Below are positions 1 to 8,268 of a stretch of DNA of 64,000 nt, piece by piece. Below the pieces are notes generated by a model. It had not been told where the DNA came from. It saw only the letters and a program-made list of their open reading frames with translations, and searched no databases. How positions within the stretch are numbered: the stretch's first letter is position 1; every line of letters starts with the position of its first letter. The position numbers and the translations under genes were made by a program. Source of the DNA: Maritimibacter sp. DP1N21-5 (GTDB taxonomy: Bacteria; Pseudomonadota; Alphaproteobacteria; Rhodobacterales; Rhodobacteraceae); contig NZ_JAHUZF010000003.1 of assembly GCF_019218295.1 (NCBI RefSeq), forward strand, positions 1 to 64,000, read 5' to 3'.

Positions 1-52
1 GCGCCAATGGTACTGCGTCTCAAGACGTGGGAGAGTAGGTCACCGCCAAACC
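1..52 (+). rRNA. rrf: 5S ribosomal RNA, 3' end (partial)
   Basis: The first ~52 bases match the 3' half of an alphaproteobacterial 5S rRNA: the helix around CGTCTCAAGACGTGGGAG, followed by GAGTAGGTCACCGCC near the 3' terminus. The 5' part, and presumably the 16S and 23S genes, lie outside the window. A Rho-independent terminator follows about 40 bases later, so the rRNA transcript appears to end before the downstream initiator tRNA. The exact mature end is uncertain by a few bases. Confidence 0.9.
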
Positions 53-89
53 TAGAAAGAAACCAATCTCTCAATACAACACAACAAAA

Positions 90-119
90 CCGCCGCGGAG
101 AAATCCTCGGCGGCTTTTT
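90..119 (+). terminator. Rho-independent terminator after 5S rRNA
   Basis: CCGCCGCGGA and TCCTCGGCGG form a 10-bp stem with one mismatch around a GAAA tetraloop, followed by CTTTTTC. This is a classic intrinsic terminator for the rRNA transcript entering from the left. Confidence 0.88.
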
Positions 120-213
120 CGTTGTTCTTGCGCCCTTCACATAAGAGACGTGGCGCGAACGCGCTGGCACCCACCCGTTCGCGTTCTCCCCACACAATAC
201 TCCGGCCAAGCCT

Positions 214-1356
214 CTAAAGAGTTTCGACGGACAGCACAGTCGGAAGATGTCGTGCGATCTCCGTCCAGCTTCTGCCCCGATCGGTCGACGCGAAGATCGA
301 GCCGGAGTTGGTCCCGAAATAGACGCCAGTTTCCGGACTTCGGTCCGTTGCCATCGCTTGTCGAAGGACGGTGAAGAAGCACCCTTTCTGGGGTAGGCCC
401 TCCCGCATGTCCTGCCAGGTCTCGCCAGCATCCGTCGACCGCCAAACGGCGGCGGCGGCGTCCGGTGGATAGCGTCCCTGCATGTCTCCGTTCAGGGGAA
501 TGGTCCATACGATGGACGGATCGTGCGGGTCGGCCGCAATGGGGAAGCCGAAGGTCGAAGGCAGGTTCCCTGTGATGTCGTGCCAGCTCCGCCCACCGTC
601 GCGTGACCGAAACACGCCGCTGTGGTTCTGTTGGTAGATCAGCGCCCCGTCCTCGCCGTTACCGATCATGTTGTGCACGCAGTGGCCGATTTCGTTCTGG
701 TTGTCGTGGTGGTGATGACCCTGGTCCATGTCGTTGTCGAGCCTGTTCATGCGCTCCCAGGTCGTCCCGCCGTCTTCGGTTGCGAAGACGCCAGCGGCGG
801 AAATCGCGATCCGGAGTTGATCCGGTGTCTTTTCATTGGTCAGGATCGTATGAAGTGTCAGTCCCGCACCGCCAGGCTGCCAACTGTCAGACGATGGGTG
901 CTCCCTGAGCCCCGTGACCTCTTGCCAGCTCTCGCCGGAATCCGCGGAGGTCAGGAGCATCGCGGGTTTCGTTCCGGCGTAAAGCCGGCCCCCGACGCGC
1001 GCCAACGACCAGACGGACGAGAAGGACTTGTCGAAGGGGAAGGTTGCCGAGGTGTCCACGCCAAGGAAAGTGGCGGCTTCGGGGTCGTTCTTGGCCCACT
1101 CGAACATATCGCCGCTGGTCAACGGCGCGAGCGACCATGTCTTGCCCTGATCGCCTGAGTGCCAGACCCCGGCCCCGGACCAATCGCTGCCACCACCGGC
1201 CCACATCTCTCCCGTCGTGGGGTCGCCGATCACATGGTTGATCGTCCACAGATCGCAGTGAGGGCCGTCAAGATTCCAGGTCTCGCGGTCGTCGTTCGAC
1301 GTGAGGACAAATACGCCCTTGGTGGTTCCGACAAGGACGCGCAGTGGTTCAGACAT
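214..1356 (-). CDS. Asp-box (BNR-like) beta-propeller protein
   Basis: A 380-residue protein with about seven copies of the Asp-box motif S/T-x-D-x-G-x-T/S-W, for example SADSGESW, TEDGGTTW, SRDGGRSW, STDAGETW and STDRGRSW. These motifs mark the turns of sialidase/BNR-type propellers. No signal peptide is visible. An HHHH stretch lies near residue 215 in the segment MDQGHHHHDNQNEIGHC. I place the start at the second Met (MSEPLRV) because TTGGAGG stands seven bases upstream of it; an upstream in-frame ATG at 1392 has no such site. Asp-box proteins of this kind are often annotated as glycosyl hydrolase or exo-sialidase, but no catalytic assignment can be made here. The gene sits head-on to the rRNA transcript, between the 5S gene and the initiator tRNA. 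Confidence 0.85.
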   Translation of the reverse strand: MSEPLRVLVGTTKGVFVLTSNDDRETWNLDGPHCDLWTINHVIGDPTTGEMWAGGGSDWSGAGVWHSGDQGKTWSLAPLTSGDMFEWAKNDPEAATFLGVDTSATFPFDKSFSSVWSLARVGGRLYAGTKPAMLLTSADSGESWQEVTGLREHPSSDSWQPGGAGLTLHTILTNEKTPDQLRIAISAAGVFATEDGGTTWERMNRLDNDMDQGHHHHDNQNEIGHCVHNMIGNGEDGALIYQQNHSGVFRSRDGGRSWHDITGNLPSTFGFPIAADPHDPSIVWTIPLNGDMQGRYPPDAAAAVWRSTDAGETWQDMREGLPQKGCFFTVLRQAMATDRSPETGVYFGTNSGSIFASTDRGRSWTEIARHLPTVLSVETL

Positions 1357-1481
1357 GATCAACCTCCAAGACGACTCGCCGAATGCTACCATGGCGCCCC
1401 GATTCTCGAAGCAATTTACGGCGGAGGGTTAAGTCCTTGTTCGATCACATGAAAAAAGACGAAATTTCCGGCGCAGGCCTC

Positions 1482-1510
1482 TTGTGCCCATGACACAGAT
1501 GGACTAAATC
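1482..1510 (+). promoter_or_regulatory. Candidate promoter for the initiator tRNA
   Basis: TTGTGC (1482-1487) and TAAATC (1505-1510) are separated by exactly 17 bases, which would start transcription about 8 bases before the tRNA. Both hexamers are weak matches. The placement is attractive because the terminator and the antisense gene between 5S and this tRNA make simple co-transcription with the rrn operon unlikely. Confidence 0.3.
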
Positions 1511-1524
1511 AACCGAACGATTGG

Positions 1525-1603
<79 letters not shown>

Positions 1604-1633
1604 CTTTCCACGCGTTGAAGCGCTAGATTTCCC

Positions 1634-2299
1634 CTACGAAGTCCTAACGACCCCGACGCATTGTCGCGCATCCCGACAGCTACATCTCAAGTCACGTCCC
1701 AGAAATTCCGCCACATCCCGTTCGAAACCGGCCGGGGCGTCCTTGTCTCCTTTCAGGAACGACTGAAGGTGGAACCGGAAGCAGGCGTCGAGGACGAGGT
1801 AGGTGCTTCGCGCCTGAACCTGCGTGCCACCAACGCGGCCAAGGAAAGTTGCCACAAGGTTGACGAGGCCGTCTTCGATCTCGGCCACGACCTCTTCGAA
1901 GACGGGGTCGAACATCGCTTGCGTCCGGATATCATACCAGAGCCGGTGCGTCTCGGCATCGCGTCGGATGGACAGGGAAAGGCCCTTGATGAACCGATCG
2001 GCGAGTTGATCCGGCGGCACATCGGAGGCGAGGATCCATCCCATATCCGCCACGAAGCCCACCTTGTACCGGCGCACGCAGTAGGTGATCAGGTCGACCT
2101 TGTCTTCGAAGTAGTAGTGCAAAGTGCCGACGGCAACGCCCGACATCTCGGCAATGTCGCGCAGGCTCGTGCGCGCATAGCCGAGCTGTTTGAGTGCGGT
2201 AATCGCGTGATCCGCCAGTTCGTCTTTCTTGCGGGCCCGCTTCTCGGACTTGGCTTCGGCCTTTTCCGCTAGGCGGGTGATCTTGTCGAGTTTGGTCAC
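1634..2299 (-). CDS. TetR/AcrR-family transcriptional regulator
   Basis: A 221-residue TetR-type repressor. A lysine/arginine-rich lead-in (residues 1-25) precedes the DNA-binding domain. The helix-turn-helix runs roughly residues 44-70, with LRDIAEMSGVAVGTLHYYF matching the conserved TetR recognition segment. The C-terminal helical half would bind an unknown ligand. Translation starts at GTG without a strong ribosome-binding site. It is the last gene of a four-gene minus-strand operon with aldehyde dehydrogenase, acyl-CoA synthetase and a GMC dehydrogenase remnant, 18 bases downstream of the aldehyde dehydrogenase. This suggests it represses the operon and responds to an alcohol, aldehyde or acyl-CoA; that is inference from context. 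A candidate operator lies at 5811-5824. Confidence 0.9.
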   Translation of the reverse strand: MTKLDKITRLAEKAEAKSEKRARKKDELADHAITALKQLGYARTSLRDIAEMSGVAVGTLHYYFEDKVDLITYCVRRYKVGFVADMGWILASDVPPDQLADRFIKGLSLSIRRDAETHRLWYDIRTQAMFDPVFEEVVAEIEDGLVNLVATFLGRVGGTQVQARSTYLVLDACFRFHLQSFLKGDKDAPAGFERDVAEFLGRDLRCSCRDARQCVGVVRTS

Positions 2300-2317
2300 G
2301 TCGGCACTGTTCCCAGT

Positions 2318-3769
2318 TCATCCGCCCAATGCATTGACGAAAATGCGAGGCAGTTTCAACCAGCTTGGCCTGTGCTGGAATCGGGTCAAGAGCCGCCCCA
2401 CCACATGTTGACGCCGGTTGGTGACGAACCACGGCGGGCGCGGCAGGAGGGTAAATTGCCCAGAGAGAAGACCACGGGGGAAGGGCCGCCAGGGCGCGGT
2501 CACGACCACGCGCTCGGGCTTGTTGAACATGAAGGTGTTATGGGCAAAGCCGATACCGCTGCCGACGTCTTCCACCGTGTGACCGGGAAACGCCCCCCAC
2601 GGACAGGCGGTGGCGAGGAAAGCGAGTCCGGTCCAGGCGTTCACCGCAATGGTGCCGTAATGCAGGTCCGCTATGATCTCTTCGAACCGTTTGCGGCCGA
2701 TCTGGCGGATCGTGCGCGGGTGGATCAGGATGTTCGCGCCCAACGTGCCGTGAAGCGTTTCGTTGGCATATCGGATAGCTTCGATGAGATAGGCTTCCGC
2801 ATCGGTTTCTTCGACCTCATGGATCGAGAGGGCGGGGGCAAAGACCTCGGCTTGCGTGAACCAGCTATCGTCTTCGCCGGCAGGTGCGACCACGAGCGCC
2901 GGGGCGCTGCCGCGATCAAAGCAGGTTGGCGTTTGGGCGTGGTTCGCGAAGCCTGCCATGCGGTCTGCGGTACCCGGGTAATAGGCCTGAGGCGCATCCA
3001 TATCGCGCATCACGTCCTGGAGCGCGCGCATCAGATCGTCCTTCTGGGCCCAGACTTTCGGCAGCACCAGCATTTGGCAGGCCACGCAGTTGAACCCGGA
3101 GTTGTGCAGTTTCTGTGTCGCCAGATGCTCGGCCTGGAAACGGACATCGGCCTTGGACCAGTTGCCGGGCACTACGATCGTCGGGCAGACCGCGCCAAGT
3201 TCCGACGTGATCGGCTTGGTGAGCTTCGGCGTGTTCGCGGCCTTGTTTCGCACCCCTTCCTCGCCGGGTCCCCAGACGATCGCATCATGCGATGCGGCGG
3301 CCCCGGTGATGTGGATCTCGTCGACCTGATCGTAGGTGCAAAGATAACTTCCGACTTCGGCCCCGCCCTTGACGATACGGAGCGCGTCGCGGTCGATCAG
3401 GGGTTTCAGCGCGGCCTCCAGAAACGGGGTGACGTAATCGTTCACCGGGTTCATCTTGAGGATGACCGCCTTATGCTCGCCAAAGGCCTTCTGGAACACG
3501 TCGAGCGGCGCGATGGAGGCGATGTTGCCTGCCCCCAGCACCAAGGCGACGCCGCCCTCGCGCCGGTCAGGCGGGAGCAGCTTGCGCCGAGCCGCGGTCT
3601 CGGCCCAGCCTTCGGCGACCTGAAGCAGGTTGTCCTTGATCTGGGCAAGAACGGCGATGCGTTCGGCGTCGCTGGTCCGGGCCCAGTCCGTCGCGCCCTT
3701 GGATAGCGCGGCAAGGTCACGATCCAGCCGGGACATATCCGGCGTGATGTCGGTTGCGATCTGGTTCAT
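2318..3769 (-). CDS. Aldehyde dehydrogenase family protein with probable internal deletion
   Basis: A 483-residue member of the aldehyde dehydrogenase superfamily, which oxidises aldehydes to acids with NAD(P). Visible hallmarks are VALVLGAGNIASI, HITGAAASHDAIVWG, the SELG segment, and FNCVACQML with the likely catalytic Cys. As I recall the family of this operon type, members are near 580-590 residues and carry about 100 residues between the N-terminal helix (ending here at TAARRK, about residue 62) and the GGVALVLGAGN segment. Here the two are joined directly, at about base 3583, in frame. This looks like an internal deletion that spares the catalytic core, so activity is uncertain. It lies 9 bases after the acyl-CoA synthetase gene, with only a weak ribosome-binding site. 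Confidence 0.8.
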   Translation of the reverse strand: MNQIATDITPDMSRLDRDLAALSKGATDWARTSDAERIAVLAQIKDNLLQVAEGWAETAARRKLLPPDRREGGVALVLGAGNIASIAPLDVFQKAFGEHKAVILKMNPVNDYVTPFLEAALKPLIDRDALRIVKGGAEVGSYLCTYDQVDEIHITGAAASHDAIVWGPGEEGVRNKAANTPKLTKPITSELGAVCPTIVVPGNWSKADVRFQAEHLATQKLHNSGFNCVACQMLVLPKVWAQKDDLMRALQDVMRDMDAPQAYYPGTADRMAGFANHAQTPTCFDRGSAPALVVAPAGEDDSWFTQAEVFAPALSIHEVEETDAEAYLIEAIRYANETLHGTLGANILIHPRTIRQIGRKRFEEIIADLHYGTIAVNAWTGLAFLATACPWGAFPGHTVEDVGSGIGFAHNTFMFNKPERVVVTAPWRPFPRGLLSGQFTLLPRPPWFVTNRRQHVVGRLLTRFQHRPSWLKLPRIFVNALGG

Positions 3770-3778
3770 CTCTTAAGC

Positions 3779-5398
3779 CTATTCCAGAAGCACATTGCCA
3801 TGAGATTCGCGCAGCTTGTTTTTCAGGACCTTCCCGGTGGCGCCCAGCGGCAGCGCATCGACGAAAATTACTCGGTCCGGGACCTGCCAACTTGCAACCT
3901 TGCCCTCGAAACTGGCGAGCACGTCGGCTTCGTCCGGTGTTTGTCCCTCGGCGGCGACGGCGATGATCACCGGGCGCTCGTCCCATTTCGGATGATGCGC
4001 GGCGATGGCGGCGGCGTTGGCAATCTTCGGGTGGGCGATGGCGATGTTCTCGAGTTCGACAGTCGAAATCCATTCGCCGCCCGACTTGATGATGTCCTTC
4101 GACCTGTCGCGGATCACCATGTAGCCATCCGCGTCCAGCGTGGCGACGTCGCCCGTGTCGAACCAGCCGTCCTTGGTCAGCGCGCTTCCGTCCTGGCCGA
4201 AGTAGCTTTCCACGACCCAATGGCCCCGGATCTGGAGTTCACCCTGGGTTTCGCCGTCGCGAGGCAGTTCGTTCCCGGCTTCGTCCACGATCCGCAGATC
4301 CACGCCCCAAGGCGGGCGGCCCTGTCCTTCGCGCAGTCTGGCCTTCACGTCTTCGCTCAGACCTTCATGCTTCTGGAGAAGCTGGTTCAGCGTGCCCAGC
4401 GGCGAGGTTTCCGTCATGCCCCAGGCGTGGATCAGCTCCACCCCGTAACCATCCCGGAAATCGCGGATCATCGAGGGGGGCAGGGCGGAGCCGCCCACGA
4501 CCGTGCGCGTCATCGAGGTCGGCTTGATGCCGGTCGACTTGAGCGCGGAGAGAAGCCCCATCCAGATCGTCGGCACACCGAGCGAGAGCGTCACCTGCTC
4601 TGTGTCGATCAACTCGGCAAGGCTGACACCGTCGAGGTTCGGCCCCGGCATCACCAGCTTGGACCCGACAGAGGCGGCGATATAGGGCACACCCCAGGCG
4701 TTTACATGGAACATGGGCACGACCGGCATCACCGTGTCGCGCGCCGCGATGTTCAGCCCGTCGGGTTGGTTTCCGCCGATCGAGTGCAGCACCAGCGACC
4801 GGTGCGAATATTGCACACCCTTGGGATTTCCCGTGGTCCCGGAGGTATAGCAGAGCGCGGCGGGCGCGTTCTCGTCCAGGTCGGGCCAGTCGGCGGTGGC
4901 ATCGCCGGTGTCCAGAAGCTCGTCGTAGAACAGCAGCCCCTCGACCTGTGCCGCGGCTTCGTCATCGCGCGGGCCCATTAGGACATGATGCTTCACCGTC
5001 TTCAGGTGCGCGCCCAGCTTTGCCGCGATGGGAAGGAAGGTGCGGTCCAGAAACAGCACCTCGTCCTCGGCATCGTTGAGAATGAAAATCATCTGCTCCG
5101 GCGTCAGGCGCGGGTTGATCGTATGAGTCACCCGTCCGCCTGCGCCGATGCCGAAATAAAGCTCCAGGTGCCGTCGGTTGTTCCAGGCGATGGTGGCGCA
5201 TCGCGCACCCTGCGCGACGCCCAGCTTGTCGAGCGCTCCCTTGATCCGCCGGGCGTTCGCGCCGACCTCACCCCATGTCGTGCGGGCCTTGGTGCCGTTC
5301 GTCTCGACCGAGACGATCTCGGTCCCGGCGTGGTATTTCTCGGCATGGGCAATCAGGGACCCGGTGGTCAGCGCTTGTGTCATCATCGTGCCGGACAT
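3779..5398 (-). CDS. Fatty-acyl-CoA synthetase (AMP-forming), AlkK/FadD-like
   Basis: A 539-residue adenylate-forming enzyme that activates a fatty acid to its CoA thioester with ATP. The AMP-binding motif YTSGTTGNPKGV lies near residue 190, followed by the HAWGMTETSP motif, the WFDTGD hinge region and, close to the end, PLGATGKVLKN with the C-terminal catalytic lysine. The length is normal for medium- or long-chain acyl-CoA ligases. I chose the second Met (MSGTMM) because AAGGAG stands six bases upstream; an earlier ATG at 5413 overlaps the stop of the preceding gene. In the operon it would act after alcohol and aldehyde oxidation, as AlkK does after AlkJ and AlkH. Unlike both flanking enzyme genes it looks complete. 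Confidence 0.92.
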   Translation of the reverse strand: MSGTMMTQALTTGSLIAHAEKYHAGTEIVSVETNGTKARTTWGEVGANARRIKGALDKLGVAQGARCATIAWNNRRHLELYFGIGAGGRVTHTINPRLTPEQMIFILNDAEDEVLFLDRTFLPIAAKLGAHLKTVKHHVLMGPRDDEAAAQVEGLLFYDELLDTGDATADWPDLDENAPAALCYTSGTTGNPKGVQYSHRSLVLHSIGGNQPDGLNIAARDTVMPVVPMFHVNAWGVPYIAASVGSKLVMPGPNLDGVSLAELIDTEQVTLSLGVPTIWMGLLSALKSTGIKPTSMTRTVVGGSALPPSMIRDFRDGYGVELIHAWGMTETSPLGTLNQLLQKHEGLSEDVKARLREGQGRPPWGVDLRIVDEAGNELPRDGETQGELQIRGHWVVESYFGQDGSALTKDGWFDTGDVATLDADGYMVIRDRSKDIIKSGGEWISTVELENIAIAHPKIANAAAIAAHHPKWDERPVIIAVAAEGQTPDEADVLASFEGKVASWQVPDRVIFVDALPLGATGKVLKNKLRESHGNVLLE

Positions 5399-5409
5399 GG
5401 CTTGCTCCT

Positions 5410-5754
5410 TCATTCTGCTGCGATTGCGGCGGGTTTGTTTATCCGGATCATGTCGGCGGCGTGTTCCGCGATCATGATGGTGGGGGCATTCGTATTGCCG
5501 CGCGGCAGATATCCCCGACGCCCGTTCAGGCCCGGTTGCGGCAGGGTCTCGTAGGCCCAGTTGGAGATCTTGCCATGGCCCGGCAGGATCGCGACCGTCC
5601 CGACAGGCGCGCTGATCAGGATGTGGTCGCCATTTCCGCCCGCTTCCAACAGGCAGACGGAGACCGAGGGGTCTTCGCTCAGCCGCGCGGCAAGCGTTGA
5701 TCCGGCCGATCCTCCGCCAACGATCAAATCGTCAGAAGCGGTCCTGTTGGACAT
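5410..5754 (-). pseudogene. GMC (choline/alcohol dehydrogenase) remnant, internally deleted
   Basis: A 114-residue frame that begins as a normal GMC oxidoreductase, with the FAD-binding motif GGGSAG near residue 13 and a LLEAGG segment. It runs to GYLPRG (residue 86) and then continues directly with NTNAPTIMIAEHAADMIR, which is the extreme C-terminus of the same family. Full-length members are about 530-560 residues, so roughly 430 residues, including the substrate domain and the catalytic His, are missing, with the frame kept. The start and its ribosome-binding site (AAGGGGGG) are intact, so a short protein could still be made. Its stop overlaps a possible start of the downstream acyl-CoA synthetase. 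It would have been the AlkJ-like alcohol dehydrogenase of the operon. Confidence 0.8.
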
Positions 5755-5810
5755 TTCAAATCCCCCCTTCACAGAGCTTCCTCGTTCTCCCATAATGTGA
5801 GCATATGTCT

Positions 5811-5824
5811 TGGACAACTGTCCA
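5811..5824. promoter_or_regulatory. Candidate TetR operator upstream of the alk-like operon
   Basis: TGGACA-AC-TGTCCA is a perfect 6-2-6 inverted repeat 57 bases upstream of the first gene of the operon. Read on the minus strand it overlaps a plausible -35 (TTGTCC) placed 17 bases from TATGGG. That is where a repressor would act, and the operon carries its own TetR gene at the distal end. The binding protein is inferred. Confidence 0.4.
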
Positions 5825-5988
5825 GAATAATGATCAGAAGAGCCAGTGGGGAGAAATTGTCAGCTTTTCCAGATAGTAAAGCGTCGGCCCGAGCGGAGCG
5901 TTTCCCTGAAAACCGGTGATGCCGACGCGATCGACGCCCTCCGGACTGGGCACGAAAAGTCAGAATCAAGTGCCGGGACAGTCGGTCG

Positions 5989-6828
5989 TCACCGGCTCGC
6001 GATCGGCACGTTGAACGAGAAAGGCCCGGACCCGAGTCCCTGCGGCGCGGCCGGGAAGCCACCGGCGGATTGCACGGCCTGAAGCGCCAGACGGTCGATC
6101 GTGGGGTTGCCGGAACTGCGCGCGATGCTCGCGCCAAGCAGGCCCCCGCCGGCCGACACGCGGATGGCGACAACCGCAGTGCCCTGGCCTGCGCCTCTCG
6201 ACGCGCGCCGCGCGATGCGGGTCTGGATCTGTCCGCCCCAACGCGACATGAGCGTTGCCTGTTGTCCCGCGCTCAGCCGCGCCGGTTCGGCCTGTCGCGT
6301 TGTGCCGCTGGTCTGGCCGCCCCCTTGCCCCGCGCCCGTCTGCGCCGCACGCGGGGCCGAGGGCTTGGCGGCCTCCTGCGTCCGGTTCACCGGTTCCGCG
6401 TCCGACCGGGCTGCGGGTCGGGCTGGAGGACGCGGTGACGTGGCGGGCGCATGGCGTGGCGCCGGAGGGGCGGGCGCGGTCCTGTTGGTCGTCGGCGCGG
6501 CATCCCTTGGCACGGCGACGGGCGTCGGCAGGGGCAGCGTTGTCGGCGCGTCCGTAGCAGTACGGTCCATGGGTGGCACGGACGCCGGAGCGGCGGCATC
6601 TGCCACTGGCGGCGGCAGGGCCACGGCCTCCTCGAGTTCGACCTCGGGCGGGTTTTCCCAGCTTTCCACCATCTCCGAAATCGAGGCGTCGGAGGCGCGA
6701 AGGCTCACCGTCTGTGTGCCGCCCGCGCCGGAGCCTCCCAAGGCGGAGGGCTCCGGAAGCGGAACCAGCATCAGGGCAAGAACCGAGACGAAGGCCGATG
6801 CACCGAGGATTTCGAACACGTCCCGCAT
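5989..6828 (-). CDS. tonB: TonB-family energy transducer
   Basis: A 279-residue TonB-like protein linking the inner-membrane proton motor to an outer-membrane receptor. One N-terminal membrane anchor spans roughly residues 8-25. A long Pro/Ala-rich periplasmic linker follows to about residue 190. The C-terminal TonB domain (about 200-279) holds the segments VVAIRVSAGGGLL and SSGNPTIDRLALQAVQ and a final FNVPI strand. I place the start at MRDVFEIL, where GGAGG lies six bases upstream and the start sits just past the stop of the second ExbD gene. It is the last gene of the heme-uptake operon, so it very likely energises the divergently encoded heme receptor. Confidence 0.9.
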   Translation of the reverse strand: MRDVFEILGASAFVSVLALMLVPLPEPSALGGSGAGGTQTVSLRASDASISEMVESWENPPEVELEEAVALPPPVADAAAPASVPPMDRTATDAPTTLPLPTPVAVPRDAAPTTNRTAPAPPAPRHAPATSPRPPARPAARSDAEPVNRTQEAAKPSAPRAAQTGAGQGGGQTSGTTRQAEPARLSAGQQATLMSRWGGQIQTRIARRASRGAGQGTAVVAIRVSAGGGLLGASIARSSGNPTIDRLALQAVQSAGGFPAAPQGLGSGPFSFNVPIASR

Positions 6829-6829
6829 C

Positions 6830-7210
6830 TCAGTCCTCCACGACCAGCGCAACGCCGGAGCCGGTCACGCGACTGACCCGCTCAAGGACGCGGGCGAGTT
6901 CGGACCCGGCCATCGCGCGATCCACCCGCAGGGTCAGGGGGTCGTCGCTGTGGCGATCCGCAAGCGCGGTCCACACGCCATCGCCAACCTGTCCCGCGTA
7001 GTAGGGCGTGCCGAATGGCCCGATCAGCATTTCGTCGGAGGCCGTTTCCAGAGGACCGCCTTGCGCCGTAGGGACAGCGACCTCGACGGGTGGCGGCGGC
7101 GTGATCCGCGCGGTGATCAGGAAGAACACGAGGAGCAGGAAGACCACGTTGATCATCGGGATCACGTTCTCGGCCGGCTCTTTTCGTGCTGCGACGCCTG
7201 CGATCCGCAT
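6830..7210 (-). CDS. exbD: ExbD/TolR-family biopolymer transport protein (second copy)
   Basis: A 126-residue ExbD-type protein: short cytoplasmic N-terminus, one membrane helix around residues 17-37 (VIPMINVVFLLLVFFLI), and a periplasmic domain. The membrane aspartate that carries protons in ExbD is expected in the MIDVVF motif. Here the motif reads MINVVF, so Asp is replaced by Asn, while the neighbouring ExbD (7211-7597) keeps Asp. This copy is therefore probably not proton-active by itself and may form heteromers with the other. It starts immediately after the stop of that gene (TAG followed by ATG) and runs into tonB. Confidence 0.9.
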   Translation of the reverse strand: MRIAGVAARKEPAENVIPMINVVFLLLVFFLITARITPPPPVEVAVPTAQGGPLETASDEMLIGPFGTPYYAGQVGDGVWTALADRHSDDPLTLRVDRAMAGSELARVLERVSRVTGSGVALVVED

Positions 7211-7597
7211 CTAGTCCACCATGACCAAACCGGTGTAGCCCGCATCGCTCAGGACTTCGATCACGGCCACCAGCCGTTGCACGTCGGCCCCCTCGCGCGC
7301 CCGGATGACGATGGTGTCCGAGGGTTCCGCCGTCAGGGTCTCGAGCTGGGCGGCCAGCGTTTCTTCCCGGATGTCACTGCCGTTCAGCAGCACGCCCTGG
7401 GGCAGGACGTCGACCAGCCGGGGCGGGCCGGCATAGGTCGTCTCGCCGGCGGTTCCACCAGCAAGCTGGATCGCGTTCTCGCCTCCGAAACGGCTCGCCA
7501 GCATGAAGAAGACGAGCAGCAGGAAGACCACGTCGATCATCGGCGTGAGGCTCGGCTTGCGGGACCGGCGTGTGCGGGGCAGGGCGAGGGCGGTCAT
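7211..7597 (-). CDS. exbD: ExbD/TolR-family biopolymer transport protein (first copy)
   Basis: A 128-residue ExbD-type protein with a basic N-terminus, a membrane helix at about residues 18-38 containing MIDVVFLLLVFFM, and a periplasmic domain ending VIEVLSDAGYTGLVMVD. The Asp of MIDVVF is the conserved proton-carrying residue. The start overlaps the stop of exbB in an ATGA arrangement, indicating translational coupling. Together with ExbB and TonB it would transmit the proton gradient to the heme receptor. Confidence 0.93.
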   Translation of the reverse strand: MTALALPRTRRSRKPSLTPMIDVVFLLLVFFMLASRFGGENAIQLAGGTAGETTYAGPPRLVDVLPQGVLLNGSDIREETLAAQLETLTAEPSDTIVIRAREGADVQRLVAVIEVLSDAGYTGLVMVD

Positions 7598-8256
7598 TCG
7601 GCAACGTCCATGAAGCGCCGCGCCGAGGTCGTCGCGGCTCGCGGGGCGACCAGCAGACGGGTCACCATATCCTCGATCCGCGCCTGTGCCCGTTCCGCGA
7701 TGCTTTCGAACCAGGCAAGCGAAGCCTGTGCCGGAATCGCGATGGCCATCCCGGCGGCGGTGGTCAGTAGCGCTTCCCAGATGCCGCCGGCGAGCGCCGA
7801 GGGGTCGGCTCGGCTGCCAGCCTGCTCCAGCGCTTGGAAGGCGGTCACCATGCCAAGAACGGTGCCGAGAAGCCCGACGAGCGGTGCGACCGTGGCGATG
7901 AGTTCGAGCCCGCGCAGCCCGCTGCGCAACTTCTGGATCTCGCCACTGGCCACGCGCCCGATCTCTTCCCGGCGCGCCGTGTCGTCGAGCCGGCTGTCGT
8001 TCATGACCGTGATCGTCGCCGTAATCGGCCGACCGTAGGTGCCGGTGGTCGGGCCGGTGCCGGCCGTCGCGTCTCCGTCCAGATATGCCTGCACGGCACG
8101 TTCGGCCGGCCCGGCACGCCAGACCCGGAGCGCCGCGAGACGAAGCAGCTTCCACAGGATCAGGCCCCCGGTCAGGGCGCCGAGCCCCGCGATCACCCAG
8201 ATGGCGACCCCGCCCTTGTCCATGAAGTCGAGGAGTTCGCTCCAGCGTGTGTCCAT
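7594..8256 (-). CDS. exbB: ExbB/TolQ/MotA-family proton channel subunit
   Basis: A 220-residue protein with the three-helix layout of ExbB/TolQ: an N-terminal membrane segment (about 15-38, VAIWVIAGLGALTGGLIL), a cytoplasmic loop, and two more helices holding VAPLVGLLGTVLGMVTAF (about 132-150) and LLTTAAGMAIAIPA (about 175-190). These GLLGTV and TTAAGMA patterns are family signatures. CGGAGG precedes the start by four bases. The gene follows hmuV by 12 bases and overlaps exbD, so the motor is encoded inside the heme operon. Confidence 0.93.
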   Translation of the reverse strand: MDTRWSELLDFMDKGGVAIWVIAGLGALTGGLILWKLLRLAALRVWRAGPAERAVQAYLDGDATAGTGPTTGTYGRPITATITVMNDSRLDDTARREEIGRVASGEIQKLRSGLRGLELIATVAPLVGLLGTVLGMVTAFQALEQAGSRADPSALAGGIWEALLTTAAGMAIAIPAQASLAWFESIAERAQARIEDMVTRLLVAPRAATTSARRFMDVAE

Positions 8257-8268
8257 GATGCCTCCGAT

